Assembly (NCBI RefSeq): GCF_004348725.1
Contig: NZ_SMKR01000033.1
Span: 1 to 49,330, forward strand
DNA from: Kribbella turkmenica
GTDB lineage: Bacteria; Actinomycetota; Actinomycetes; Propionibacteriales; Kribbellaceae
DNA length: 49,330 nucleotides
Direction of reading: 5' to 3'
This document shows positions 8,345-16,852 of this stretch, piece by piece. The stretch's first letter is position 1, and every line of letters begins with the position of its first letter. The notes under the pieces were generated by a model that ran no database searches, was not told where the DNA came from, and saw only the letters and a program-made list of their open reading frames with translations. The position numbers and the translations under genes are program-made.

Positions 8345-8994
8345 TGCCCGCTTCGCTGCCCACGCGCGCCGTCCGCAAGGCCCGACGTATCGTCCGCGGC
8401 CGACGTCGTGTGCACGAGGTCCCCGACTCGCCGTCGCGCGCGGCCGAGCGGATTCTGTCCCTGCGTTACCCCGAGCACCTGGTCGCCGAACCGCAGGACG
8501 AGCCCGAGGCCGAGGAAGCACCGGACGCCGAAGCAGATCAGTCCGACGCCCGCCGCGAGCCGGCGTCGGTCACCCGGGTCGTCGGCGTGCTGACCGGCGC
8601 GACGGCGCGGCGGCTGGGCGACGACCTGGCTGTCGCCGCGGTGACGCCGGGGGCGCGGGCGTTCGGCACGATGATCGAGCCGGGCGACGTGCTGGTGGTC
8701 GAGCGGGCCGCCCTGCAGTCCGGCCCCTGGAGCACCGCCGAGACGTCGTCCGGTACGGCGCTGCTGCTCGAGATCCTGGAGTGGACCGACGAGGCGCGCG
8801 AACACGGCGCGGCCGTCGTCCTGCTCGACTCCGCCGACGCGCCGAACGTCGGCACCAATCTGCTGCGCGGCGCCGCCGACGTGGTCCTCCCGCTCGCCCA
8901 GCAGGCCGACCCCGTCCTCGGCCCCGTGCCCCTGTCCCCGGTCGTGAGCCTGCTCGACCGAGTCGCCCGCGCCGCCGTCGAGGGAGATCGATGA
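8344..8994 (+). CDS. Small protein resembling a detached N-terminal domain of CgeB-like glycosyltransferases
   Basis: This 216-residue protein of unknown function starts at the ATG overlapping the wecC stop (TGATG) and ends overlapping the next start (ATGA). The N-terminal 40 residues are rich in Arg, and residues of about 45-70 are strongly acidic and probably disordered. From about residue 75 there is one alpha/beta domain. Its order (GDVLVVERAALQSGPW, then LLLEILEWTDEAREHGAAVV, then a NVGTNLLRGAADVVLPL strand) resembles the PDLLLVES-W / W-x-x-IPTVFWNKEDP region of CgeB/DUF3880-type N-terminal domains. No nucleotide-sugar domain is present. It may be an accessory subunit of the double glycosyltransferase encoded next. 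The similarity is by eye only. Confidence 0.7.
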   Translation: MPASLPTRAVRKARRIVRGRRRVHEVPDSPSRAAERILSLRYPEHLVAEPQDEPEAEEAPDAEADQSDARREPASVTRVVGVLTGATARRLGDDLAVAAVTPGARAFGTMIEPGDVLVVERAALQSGPWSTAETSSGTALLLEILEWTDEAREHGAAVVLLDSADAPNVGTNLLRGAADVVLPLAQQADPVLGPVPLSPVVSLLDRVARAAVEGDR

Positions 8995-11168
8995 CCCCCC
9001 AGCCGACCCCCGTGGAGCGCCGCGTCCTGCTCTACGGAGACGGGAACATCAACCTCATCGACGGGTCGACCATCTGGCTGGTCTCCATGGCCCAGGTGCT
9101 CGCGCGGACGAACTCCCACGTCACCTTGTTGCTCAAGGCACGGATCATCTCGCGGAAGATGCTCGAGCCGCTCGCCGGCCTCGACAACGTCACCGTGGTC
9201 GACCCGTTCGAGGGCCTCGGCGACGCCGTCCCGCCGTCGAGACTGCTGTCGGTGAAGGAGGTCGCGGAGCGCGTCGTCGAACTCGACCGCGCCCACCGCT
9301 TCGACAAGATCATCTCGCGCGGCTTCGCCATCTCGAACGAGCTGGCCCGGACGCGCGCGTTCGACGGCCGGTTCTGGCCGTACGTCATCGACCTTCCCGA
9401 GCCGGGCGCGGAACCCACCCCGGAGCGGCTGCGCGACCTCGAGGAGATCTCGCTGGCCTCCGAGCGCATGCTGGTGCAGACCGAGGACTCCCGTTCCTAC
9501 ATGGAGTACCGGGTGCCCGCGTCGGTCGGGAAGTGCGTCGTCATCAACCCGATGATCCCCGACGACCTCGGCCCACTGCGCGGCCGCTCGGCGCCGGCCG
9601 GCCGGCTGAAGGGCGTCTACGCCGGCAAATTCGCCGAGGGCTGGAAGACGCTCGAGCTGTGCGACGTGCCCCGGCTGCTGGCAGAGCGCGGCGTCGAACT
9701 GTCGCTGTCGATGATCGGCGACAAGATCATGCACTCCACCCGCACGCCCACCTGGCGTGCCCGCATGCGGGCCGCCGTCACGTCCAGCCCGGGCGTTGAG
9801 TGGGCCGGCGGGCTCTCCCGCGACGACGCCATGGCGTACTCCAAGACGGCCGACATCGGGTTCAGCTGGCGTGCGCAGGAGCTCGACTCCACCCATGAGC
9901 TGTCCACCAAGGTGCTCGAGTACTGCGCCATGGGCGTGGCCCCGGTGGTCAACCGCATCGCCGCGCACGTCGAGCTGCTGGGCGAGGACTACCCGCTGTT
10001 CGTCGACGCCTCCCTCGAGTCGGTGCTCGACGCCGTCGAACGGGTCGCCCGCGACCGCGACCTGCTCGAGGACGCGCGCAAGAAGGCGATGGACGCCATC
10101 GACCAGTACCGCATGGCCAACACCGTCGAGCGCATCCACGCGGCACTCCGGGCGACCGAGGTCCGGCCGAGCGTCACGCTCACCGGTGGGCGCCCGCTGT
10201 TGCTCGTCGGCAGCGACCTGGGGACGACGCGTGGCACGCACACCGTGCTGCGGCAGTGCGCCGGCAACGTCCGCGTCGCCCAGTGGGACCCGACGCTGAC
10301 GGGCCAGGAGGAACCCCGGCTCGGCGAGCTGTCCGCCGCCGGCACCGTCGTCGTCGAGGACGCGACGCCGTACCTGCCGTGGGCCACTCGCCGCAAGGCT
10401 ACCGGCCAGCGGCTGATCGCGCACGTCCGCGACCTGCGCACCGACGAGCCCGCGCTGCGCGAGGCGAGGCTCGACGAGGTCGACGCCTTCGTGTTCCAGA
10501 CCGAGCCCGACCTGGCGGCGTTCTCGGCCGCCTTCGACGTTCCGGCCGAGCGCCTGCACCATGCTCCGCTTCCGGTCGACACCGCGTACGTCGACCGGCC
10601 GGGGCTAACCGGCCGCCGGTACCGGGTCGGCGTTCTCGACCTGAGCCCGTCCGCCCGGCCCGACGCCGCCGTGACGGCGCTGCGCGGCCTGCTCGCCGCC
10701 GACGAACAGTTCAGCCTGCACGTCCGCGATCGACTGCCGTGGGAGGCCGACGACCTCCCGGCCGACCAGCTCGAACGCAGCTACTACCAGGCCCTCGTCG
10801 CCGAGCTCGGGGCGACGCCCGAGGTCGCCGCACGGGTGGCGTTCGAGTACCCGGACAGCGACCTCCCCAGCTGGTACCGCAAGATCGGCTGGCTGCTGGT
10901 CCCGCGCCGCCGCGGCCGCCTCGATCAGCGGGTCGTGGAGGCCCAGGCCGCGGGCGTGGTGGTGCTGACCCCGGCCGAGCACGGCTCGGCCGACCTGTAC
11001 GGACCGGACGCGTCGTACGACTCGATCGACGCACTGGTCCGGACGATCGCCGCCGCGGCCGCCGACCCGGCGGAGTTCGCCAAGCGCAGCGCCGCCTCCC
11101 GCCTCCACGGCGGCCGGCACGACCTCGCCGTCGTCCGCGCGGCCTGGGCGGCCGCGCTGACGGGCTGA
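8991..11168 (+). CDS. Large double-domain glycosyltransferase
   Basis: This 725-residue protein starts at ATG 8991 overlapping the previous stop; a longer upstream open frame is only a shadow. Residues of about 10-390 form one GT-B unit: an N-terminal GDGNINLIDGSTIWLVSMA segment, a LKGVYAGKFAEGWKTLEL start of the donor domain, and STKVLEYCAMGVAPVVN, the GT4-type E-x(7)-region. Residues of about 400-725 form a second, weaker GT-like unit (LLLVGSDLGTTRGTH, VDAFVFQTEPDLAAFSAAF, RVVEAQAAGVVVLTPAEHGS). It may add two sugars or be a processive enzyme. It is the last gene of the wecC operon and converges on wecB, with an 18-bp gap. Confidence 0.85.
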   Translation: MTPQPTPVERRVLLYGDGNINLIDGSTIWLVSMAQVLARTNSHVTLLLKARIISRKMLEPLAGLDNVTVVDPFEGLGDAVPPSRLLSVKEVAERVVELDRAHRFDKIISRGFAISNELARTRAFDGRFWPYVIDLPEPGAEPTPERLRDLEEISLASERMLVQTEDSRSYMEYRVPASVGKCVVINPMIPDDLGPLRGRSAPAGRLKGVYAGKFAEGWKTLELCDVPRLLAERGVELSLSMIGDKIMHSTRTPTWRARMRAAVTSSPGVEWAGGLSRDDAMAYSKTADIGFSWRAQELDSTHELSTKVLEYCAMGVAPVVNRIAAHVELLGEDYPLFVDASLESVLDAVERVARDRDLLEDARKKAMDAIDQYRMANTVERIHAALRATEVRPSVTLTGGRPLLLVGSDLGTTRGTHTVLRQCAGNVRVAQWDPTLTGQEEPRLGELSAAGTVVVEDATPYLPWATRRKATGQRLIAHVRDLRTDEPALREARLDEVDAFVFQTEPDLAAFSAAFDVPAERLHHAPLPVDTAYVDRPGLTGRRYRVGVLDLSPSARPDAAVTALRGLLAADEQFSLHVRDRLPWEADDLPADQLERSYYQALVAELGATPEVAARVAFEYPDSDLPSWYRKIGWLLVPRRRGRLDQRVVEAQAAGVVVLTPAEHGSADLYGPDASYDSIDALVRTIAAAAADPAEFAKRSAASRLHGGRHDLAVVRAAWAAALTG

Positions 11169-11191
11169 TCCCGCAGCCGGGTCCCGTCAGC
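11156..11191. terminator. Hairpin spanning the convergent ends of the double glycosyltransferase gene and wecB
   Basis: GCTGACGGG (11156-11164) pairs perfectly with CCCGTCAGC (11183-11191) around an 18-nt loop that contains the plus-strand stop codon. Both arms lie in or at coding ends. With no T-tract it may be only a weak bidirectional terminator. Confidence 0.45.
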
Positions 11192-12329
11192 CGGTGAAGT
11201 CGGGGAGCCGGCTGCCGAGGCCGAACAGCGCCCGGACGGCGGCGATGGTACGGGCGGTTGCCTGCCCGTCGCCGTACGGGTTGACCGCCTGCGCCATGGC
11301 CGAGTAGGCCGCCGGGTCGAGGTGCAGCCGCTCGACCTCCTTGACGACGCGGTCCTCGTCGGTGCCGATGAGACGGACGGTGCCGGCGTCGACCGCCTCC
11401 GGGCGCTCGGTGTTCTCGCGCATGACCAGGACCGGCTTGCCCAGGCTGGGCGCCTCCTCCTGGATGCCGCCGGAGTCGGTGAGAACGATGCGGGCGGCGG
11501 CGAGGACGGTGGCGAACTCCGCGTAGGACAGCGGCTCGGTGACCACGACGTTCGGATGTCCGTCCAGCACGGGCAGCAGGGCCGCGCGGACCACCGGGTT
11601 GCGGTGCACCGGAAGGACGACGGTGAGCTCCGGGTGCGCGGCCGCGATCCGCGCCAGCGCCCGGCCGACGCCTTCCATCGCGGCGCCCCAGCTCTCCCGG
11701 CGGTGGCTGGTGACCAGCAGGATCGGGGCGTCCGCCGCGACCAGCGCGGCCAGCTGCGGATCGGTCAGCGGTACGGGGCTGGCGGCGGTGGCGAGCAGCG
11801 CGTCGATCACGGTGTTGCCGGTGACCACGACGGTCGCGGGGCCGACGCCCTCGCGGAGGAGGTTGTCCCGGCTGCGTGACGTGGGCGCCAGGTGCAGGGT
11901 GGTGATCTGCGAGGTCAGCCGGCGGTTCGCCTCCTCGGGGAACGGCGAGTTGATGTCGCCGCTCCGCAGTCCGGCCTCGACGTGGACGACCGGGATGCCG
12001 CGGTAGAACGCCGCCAGCGCGGCCGCGGTCGAGGTCGTGGTGTCGCCCTGGACGATCACCACACCGGGCTTCTCCTCGGCGAGGACCGGGTCGAAACGCT
12101 CCATGATGCGCGCGGTGATGCCGGCCAGGGTCTGCCCCGGCTGCAGGATGTCGAGATCGTGCCGCGGGACGATGCCGAACAGTTCGTTGACCTGGTCGAG
12201 CATCTCGCGGTGCTGGCCGGTGACCACCGGCACCGACTCGATGTCGGGCTCGGCCTCGAGCGCCGTCAGGACGGGTGCGACCTTGATCGCCTCGGGACGG
12301 GTCCCGTAGACCGTCATGATCTTCAACAC
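11187..12329 (-). CDS. wecB: UDP-N-acetylglucosamine 2-epimerase, non-hydrolysing (WecB type)
   Basis: This enzyme interconverts UDP-GlcNAc and UDP-ManNAc, supplying the WecC-type dehydrogenase at 7097. The 380-residue protein starts at GTG 12327-12329 (VLKIMTVYGTRPEAIK), with an AGAGAGG-like ribosome binding site; a long upstream extension of the frame has no family similarity. Diagnostic motifs are VVTGQHREMLDQV, VQGDTTTSTAAALAAFY, HVEAGLRSGDINSPFPEEANR, LVTSHRRESWG and LTDSGGIQEEAPSLGKPVLV followed by MRENTERPEAV. The ENTERPE ending separates it from the second epimerase at 21297, which has TETEW. It is transcribed alone, convergent to the wecC operon and divergent from the exporter operon. 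Confidence 0.93.
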   Translation of the reverse strand: MLKIMTVYGTRPEAIKVAPVLTALEAEPDIESVPVVTGQHREMLDQVNELFGIVPRHDLDILQPGQTLAGITARIMERFDPVLAEEKPGVVIVQGDTTTSTAAALAAFYRGIPVVHVEAGLRSGDINSPFPEEANRRLTSQITTLHLAPTSRSRDNLLREGVGPATVVVTGNTVIDALLATAASPVPLTDPQLAALVAADAPILLVTSHRRESWGAAMEGVGRALARIAAAHPELTVVLPVHRNPVVRAALLPVLDGHPNVVVTEPLSYAEFATVLAAARIVLTDSGGIQEEAPSLGKPVLVMRENTERPEAVDAGTVRLIGTDEDRVVKEVERLHLDPAAYSAMAQAVNPYGDGQATARTIAAVRALFGLGSRLPDFTG

Positions 12330-12760
12330 GGGGCTGCCTCTCTTCTGCGTGGGTTGTAGCCGCCCTACGGTAACCGCCGCCGCAGCCGAGTGCCGCACGG
12401 CGCCAACGGGCAGAGGCCCCGGAGCGCATCCTCCGGAACCGGACCGCCGCTCGATCGGGCGCGTGCGGCAGATCACGCCCGGCGCGCGAACTTCCGGGGT
12501 ACCCGGGGCGTCGTACCGCTGAATTGGTCGTTCAAGGCCGTCAAATGTATATTCCAGATAACGATCGGCGAAGAAACGACTCATCGGTCGGTTGCACAGT
12601 CGGGCGCGACGTTTGGTAGCCGTCTGTACGTCGTTGCTCACTATGGAGGACCACTGTGTCGTCGGCCCTGATGCCGATCCGCTACTCTGCTTCTCGGTCT
12701 GCGTGGCCGCCGCCGTACCGGGCGGCGACACGACTTCTGGCAGAGAGAGGCGTCGCCTGA
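12330..12760. other. 431-bp divergent intergenic region between wecB and the exporter operon
   Basis: I see no gene here. The plus half (about 12520-12610) is clearly richer in A and T than the flanks, as expected of a promoter region for the long operon beginning at 12761. The leader of that operon would be about 200 nt. No riboswitch-like fold was recognised. Confidence 0.5.
12524..12553 (+). promoter_or_regulatory. Candidate promoter of the glycopolymer export/biosynthesis operon
   Basis: TTGGTC (12524-12529) and TATATT (12548-12553) are spaced by 18 bp and resemble -35 and -10 boxes for the primary sigma factor, in the only AT-rich part of the intergenic region. Transcription from here would leave a leader of about 200 nt before the ATG at 12761. 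Confidence 0.35.
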
Positions 12761-13627
12761 ATGAACGCGACTAGCGTCGACGAGGAGTTCAACCCGTCGG
12801 TGCACGTGTACGAACCGCACAAGGTCGGCCTGCCGCCGCTGCGTCCCTATTTCAAGGCGCTCTGGCAACGGCGGGAGTTCGCGGCCGAGATGTCCCGGAC
12901 CAACATCCGGGCGGCGAACACGAACACCTTCTTCGGCCAGGTGTGGCTGGTGCTGAACCCGCTGCTGCTGGCCGGCGTCTACTACGTGCTCGTCGACATC
13001 CTCAGCGGCGCGGGTTCGCGGGACGACGCGACCGCACGGTTCGTCCACCTCTGTGCGGGTCTGTTCGCGTTCTACTACTTCTCGGGCGCGATGACGACCG
13101 GGGCGTCGAGCGTGGTCGGCGGCGGCAAGCTGCTGATGAACATGTCGTTCCCGCGGATGCTGCTCCCGCTGTCGGCGCTGCGGACGGCGTTCTTCCGCTT
13201 CCTGCCGACGATGATCGTGTACGGCGTCATCCACCTGGTCACGCGGCAGCCGCTGAAGTGGGAGATGCTGCTGGCCCCGGTGTTCCTGCTCATGCTGACG
13301 GTCTTCGCCGCCGGGATGGGGATGATCTTCGCCGCGTTGCAGGTGTACTTCCGCGACACCACCAGCTTCCTGCCGTACTTCGTCCGGATCTGGCTGTACC
13401 TGTCGCCGGTGCTGTGGTTCGCCGAGGACGCGCCGGAGCGGTTCCAGAAGTTCATGATGTTCAACCCGCTCTACTCCCTGCTCGGCGGCTGGACCGACCT
13501 GCTCGTCCGCGGCACCATCCCGGAGGCGGGGTACTGGATCGGCGGGGTGGCCTGGGCGGCCGCCGCGGCCGTGATCGGTGGCTTGTTCTTCATGTCGAGG
13601 GAGCGTGAGTTCGTTGTCCGTCTCTGA
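12761..13627 (+). CDS. ABC-2 type polysaccharide exporter permease (Wzm/TagG type)
   Basis: This is the membrane subunit of an ABC exporter that moves a lipid-linked glycan across the membrane. The 288-residue protein has a soluble N-terminus of about 50 residues, including the amphipathic REFAAEMSRTNIRAANTNTFFGQVW segment typical of the ABC2 membrane family, then six predicted membrane helices: WLVLNPLLLAGVYYVL, a helix at AGLFAFYYFSGAM, two around FRFLPTMIVYGVI and LLAPVFLLMLTVFAAGMGM, then IWLYLSPVLWF and a final WAAAAAVIGGLFFM. Start ATG 12761 has GAGAGAGG upstream. It begins an operon with the ATPase gene next, so export is of the Wzm-Wzt (not Wzx-Wzy) kind. No polymerase gene is visible in the window. 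Confidence 0.92.
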   Translation: MNATSVDEEFNPSVHVYEPHKVGLPPLRPYFKALWQRREFAAEMSRTNIRAANTNTFFGQVWLVLNPLLLAGVYYVLVDILSGAGSRDDATARFVHLCAGLFAFYYFSGAMTTGASSVVGGGKLLMNMSFPRMLLPLSALRTAFFRFLPTMIVYGVIHLVTRQPLKWEMLLAPVFLLMLTVFAAGMGMIFAALQVYFRDTTSFLPYFVRIWLYLSPVLWFAEDAPERFQKFMMFNPLYSLLGGWTDLLVRGTIPEAGYWIGGVAWAAAAAVIGGLFFMSREREFVVRL

Positions 13628-14432
13628 GGCAGAGAAGAAGCCGATGCAGAAGACCCCAGCAGGCGTCCCCGCCGTCAAGGTCCAGGACGTGTCCATCACC
13701 TACCGGACCACGTTCGAGCGGGTGCCCACGTTCAAGAGCGCGATCGTCCGGTTCGGCCGCGGCGAGCGCGCCGTCCGCGAGGTCAAGGCCGTCCAGAATG
13801 TGTCCTTCGACGTCGACCACGGCACCACCATCGGCATCATCGGCGCGAACGGCGCCGGCAAGTCGACGCTGATGCGCTCGATCGCCGGCATCCTGCCGCC
13901 GACCTCGGGCCGGATCGAGGTGCACGGCCGGGTCTCCACCCTGCTGTCCCTCGGTGTCGGCTTCAACGCCGCGCTGTCCGGCCGGGAGAACGTCGTCCTC
14001 GGCGGTCTGGCCGCGGGCATGACCCGCAAGGAGATCCAGGCGCGGTACGAGGAGATCGCCGAGTTCGCCGAGCTCGGTGACTTCATGGAGATGCCGATGC
14101 GGACGTACTCGTCCGGCATGTTCAGCCGGCTGGCGTTCTCGGTCGCCGTGCACATGGACCCGGACATCCTGATGATCGACGAGGCGCTGTCCGCCGGTGA
14201 CGCCAAGTTCAAGACCAAGGCCGCGGCCAAGATGTCGGAGCTGGTCACCAACAGCCGGACGATGTTCCTGGTCAGCCACGCGATGAGCAGCGTCCGCGAC
14301 CTCTGCAACGACTGCATCTGGCTGCACAAGGGCAAGCTGATGATGCGCGGTCAGCCGGACGAGGTGATCGCGGCGTACACGAAGTTCCTGCAGGTCGGGG
14401 AAAAGGAATCCGTCTCACTCGAGGACCTCTGA
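13605..14432 (+). CDS. ABC exporter ATP-binding subunit (Wzt/TagH type, no C-terminal glycan-binding domain)
   Basis: This is the ATPase partner of the permease encoded immediately upstream. The 275-residue protein has the extended N-terminal TYRTTFERVPTFKSAIVRF region typical of polysaccharide/teichoic acid ABC ATPases, Walker A GANGAGKST, a GRVSTLLSLGVGFNAALSGREN Q-loop region, the signature YSSGMFSRLAFS, Walker B ILMIDEALSAGD and the H-loop FLVSHAM. It ends about 35 residues after the nucleotide-binding domain, so the carbohydrate-binding domain of E. coli O9a-type Wzt is absent. Start choice is uncertain: GTG 13605 overlaps the permease by 23 bp; ATG 13644, 16 bp after its stop, is the alternative. 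Confidence 0.92.
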   Translation: MSSLSVSEAEKKPMQKTPAGVPAVKVQDVSITYRTTFERVPTFKSAIVRFGRGERAVREVKAVQNVSFDVDHGTTIGIIGANGAGKSTLMRSIAGILPPTSGRIEVHGRVSTLLSLGVGFNAALSGRENVVLGGLAAGMTRKEIQARYEEIAEFAELGDFMEMPMRTYSSGMFSRLAFSVAVHMDPDILMIDEALSAGDAKFKTKAAAKMSELVTNSRTMFLVSHAMSSVRDLCNDCIWLHKGKLMMRGQPDEVIAAYTKFLQVGEKESVSLEDL

Positions 14433-14435
14433 CCG

Positions 14436-15530
14436 ATGTCACGCAGTACGGCGCCGGACGTGGGGATCATCACGACCGGTCACGACGTGGCCGATGCCCG
14501 CCTGCACAAGATCACCGCGGCGCTGCAGCACCGGGACCTCAGTGTCGAGCTGTGGGGCCTGGGCGAGGCCGAGGGCGGGCCGGCCGGGGCGTCCGTACAC
14601 GCCGGACCGCGCGGCAGCCTGGTCCAGCGGCTGGCCCGGACGGCGGTGCTGCCCTGGCGCACCAAGGCCAAGGTGGTGATGACGGTGGACCCGGACATGA
14701 TCCCGGTCACCCGTCTGGTCACCACGCTGCGCCGCCGCAAGATGGTCGCCGACGTCCACGAGGACTACGACCGGCTGCTCGCCGACCGCGCCTGGGCGCA
14801 GGGGCTGGCCGGGCTGCCGGCCCGGCTGATCGTCCGGGCCGGCTCGAAGCTGGCCGCCGGTGCCGACCTGACCGTCGTCGCCGACTCCCACCTCGCCCCG
14901 CACCAGGCGAAGCGCCGGCTGGTCGTGCAGAACTTCCCCTACGTCGCATTCCTCACCCCGGCGCCGCCGTCGGGGACGCCGCGGGCGGTGTACGTCGGGG
15001 ACCTTCGCGCCAGCCGGGGCCTGTTCGACATGGTCGAGACCGTGGCCGGGGCGCCGGACTGGTCGCTCGACCTGATCGGCCCGGTCGCACCGTCGGACCG
15101 GGACCAGCTCGAAGCCCGGATCGCGAAGCCCGACCTGGCCGGCCGGGTCCGGCTGCACGGGCGGCAGCCACCGGCAGACGCGTGGCGGCTGACCGAAGGC
15201 GCCTGGGCGGGCCTGGCCATGCTCCAGCCGACGCCGGCCTTCGTCGAGGCGATGCCGTCCAAGATCTACGAGTACCTCGCCAGCGGTCTTCCCGTCCTGT
15301 CCACCCGGCTTCCCCGGCAGACCAAGGTGATCGAGGAGTCCGGCGGCGGCGTCCTGGTGGATTCGGTGGCGGAGGCGGCCGAGACGCTGCGGCGCTGGTC
15401 CGCGGAGCCCGGTGAGCTGGAGAAGCTGCGCGACCACGCGCTGCAGTGGGCAGCGGACCATCTGTCCGCGACCACGCCGTACGACGAACTGGCCGACGCG
15501 ATTCTCAGCCTGCTGAGAGGCAGGGCATGA
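14436..15530 (+). CDS. GT4-family glycosyltransferase
   Basis: This 364-residue GT-B enzyme has an N-terminal acceptor domain starting VGIITTGHDVADARLHKI (about 8-25) and a VVADVHEDYD strand-loop typical of GT4 enzymes. The donor domain opens with AVYVGDLRASRGLFDMVE and contains SKIYEYLASGLPVLSTRLP (about 270-290), the E-x(7) nucleotide-sugar-binding element. It begins 3 bases after the ATPase stop and overlaps the next gene by 4 bases. Donor and acceptor cannot be told from the sequence. The position right after the exporter suggests an assembly enzyme of the exported polymer. Confidence 0.85.
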   Translation: MSRSTAPDVGIITTGHDVADARLHKITAALQHRDLSVELWGLGEAEGGPAGASVHAGPRGSLVQRLARTAVLPWRTKAKVVMTVDPDMIPVTRLVTTLRRRKMVADVHEDYDRLLADRAWAQGLAGLPARLIVRAGSKLAAGADLTVVADSHLAPHQAKRRLVVQNFPYVAFLTPAPPSGTPRAVYVGDLRASRGLFDMVETVAGAPDWSLDLIGPVAPSDRDQLEARIAKPDLAGRVRLHGRQPPADAWRLTEGAWAGLAMLQPTPAFVEAMPSKIYEYLASGLPVLSTRLPRQTKVIEESGGGVLVDSVAEAAETLRRWSAEPGELEKLRDHALQWAADHLSATTPYDELADAILSLLRGRA

Positions 15531-16852
15531 CCGACCGCCGTCCCCACCTGCTGTACGTCGCCTGGGGTTTCCCGCCCTGCCGGGGCGGCGGCGTCTACCG
15601 GGCGCTGGCCACGACCAACCGGTTCGCCGCGCTCGGCTGGAAGGTGACCGTGCTGACGGCAGAACGCGAGACCTTCCAGCGGTTCACCGGGGTCGACCCG
15701 ACCCTCGAGGCGCGGATCGACCCGTCGGTCGAGGTCGTCCGGGTGCCGTTCGAGTGGCCGGTCCTCGAGGCCGACCTGCGCAAGTGGTCCAGGACCCGTG
15801 CGTCGAACCCGAAGCTCTGGAGCAAGTGGCGGACCAGGCAGGACCAGATCCCGTTCCCGGAGACCGGGTACGGGCCGTGGCGCTCGGTCGTCGAGCAGGC
15901 CGCCGAGCGGATCCACGCGGCCGACCCGGTCGACCTGACTCTGGCCACCGCGAACCCGCACGTCACGTTCACCGCGGCGTACCGGCTGCACAAGAAGCAC
16001 GGCGTGCCGTACGTGATGGACTACCGCGACGCCTGGCTGCTGGACGTCTTCACCGGCGACCGCCTGCACGAGCCGAACAGCCGTGCGGCCCGGTGGGAGA
16101 GGAAGCTGGTCGAGTCGGCGCACGAGGTCTGGTTCGTGAACGACCCGATCAAGGGCTGGCACGAGCGGCTCTACCCGGCCCAGGCCGGAAGGATGCACAC
16201 CGTCGCCAACGGTTTCGACGCCGATCTGGTGCCGGACACCCACGACCGCGGCGCGGTGACCGACCGCCCGCTGGTGTTCGGGTACGTCGGCACGGTCTCG
16301 ACGAAGGTGCCGCTGGCCGAGTTCGTCGAGGGCTGGGCACTGGCCACCTCGCGGTCCGAGGAGCTCGCGGGCGCGCGGGCGAAGATCCACGGCTACCTGG
16401 GGTTCTACGCCCAGCCGCGGGCGGACATGCTCGACACCATCAACACCGCGGCCGAGGCCGGTGTCAGCTACGAGGGCCCGGTCGGCAAGGGCGAGATCGC
16501 CACGGCGTACGACGACTTCGACGTCCAGCTGCTGATGCTCGGCAAGGGCCGGTGCGTGACCAGCGGCAAGGTGTTCGAGTACTTGGCGACCGGGTTGCCG
16601 ATCGTCTCGGTGCACGACCCGGAGAACGCGGCGTCCGACGTACTGCGCGGCCATCCGCTGTGGTTCCCGGTGTCCGAGGTGACGCCGGAGGCGATCGCGG
16701 CCGCGTTGATCGAGGCCGCGCACGCGGCCCGGACGGCCGACGAGGACATCCGGGCGAAGGCGCGGGAGTTCGGCGCGTCCTACCGGCGGGACCTGCAACT
16801 GGATCCGCGGATCGAGAGGCTGGCCGCCGCGGTGAAGGGGGCCCGGGCGTGA
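15527..16852 (+). CDS. GT4-family glycosyltransferase (WbuB-like)
   Basis: This 441-residue enzyme starts at the ATG overlapping the previous stop. The N-terminal LYVAWGFPPCRGGGVYRA (about 10-27) is the glycine-rich loop seen in WbuB/WcaI-type GT4 proteins, followed by VTVLTAE and a YVMDYRDAWLLD segment. The donor domain contains LVFGYVGTVSTKVPLAEF and the SGKVFEYLATGLPIVSVHDP nucleotide-sugar element (about 350-370). Its stop overlaps the next GTG by 4 bases. The specific linkage is unknown; being in the Wbp-pathway operon makes transfer of an acetamido-uronic acid plausible but not shown. Confidence 0.87.
   Translation: MTDRRPHLLYVAWGFPPCRGGGVYRALATTNRFAALGWKVTVLTAERETFQRFTGVDPTLEARIDPSVEVVRVPFEWPVLEADLRKWSRTRASNPKLWSKWRTRQDQIPFPETGYGPWRSVVEQAAERIHAADPVDLTLATANPHVTFTAAYRLHKKHGVPYVMDYRDAWLLDVFTGDRLHEPNSRAARWERKLVESAHEVWFVNDPIKGWHERLYPAQAGRMHTVANGFDADLVPDTHDRGAVTDRPLVFGYVGTVSTKVPLAEFVEGWALATSRSEELAGARAKIHGYLGFYAQPRADMLDTINTAAEAGVSYEGPVGKGEIATAYDDFDVQLLMLGKGRCVTSGKVFEYLATGLPIVSVHDPENAASDVLRGHPLWFPVSEVTPEAIAAALIEAAHAARTADEDIRAKAREFGASYRRDLQLDPRIERLAAAVKGARA

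Noticed and set aside
8283-8990. Upstream extension of the double glycosyltransferase frame
   Set aside because: It overlaps the 216-residue gene in another frame and is Arg-rich nonsense; ATG 8991 in an ATGA overlap is a natural start.
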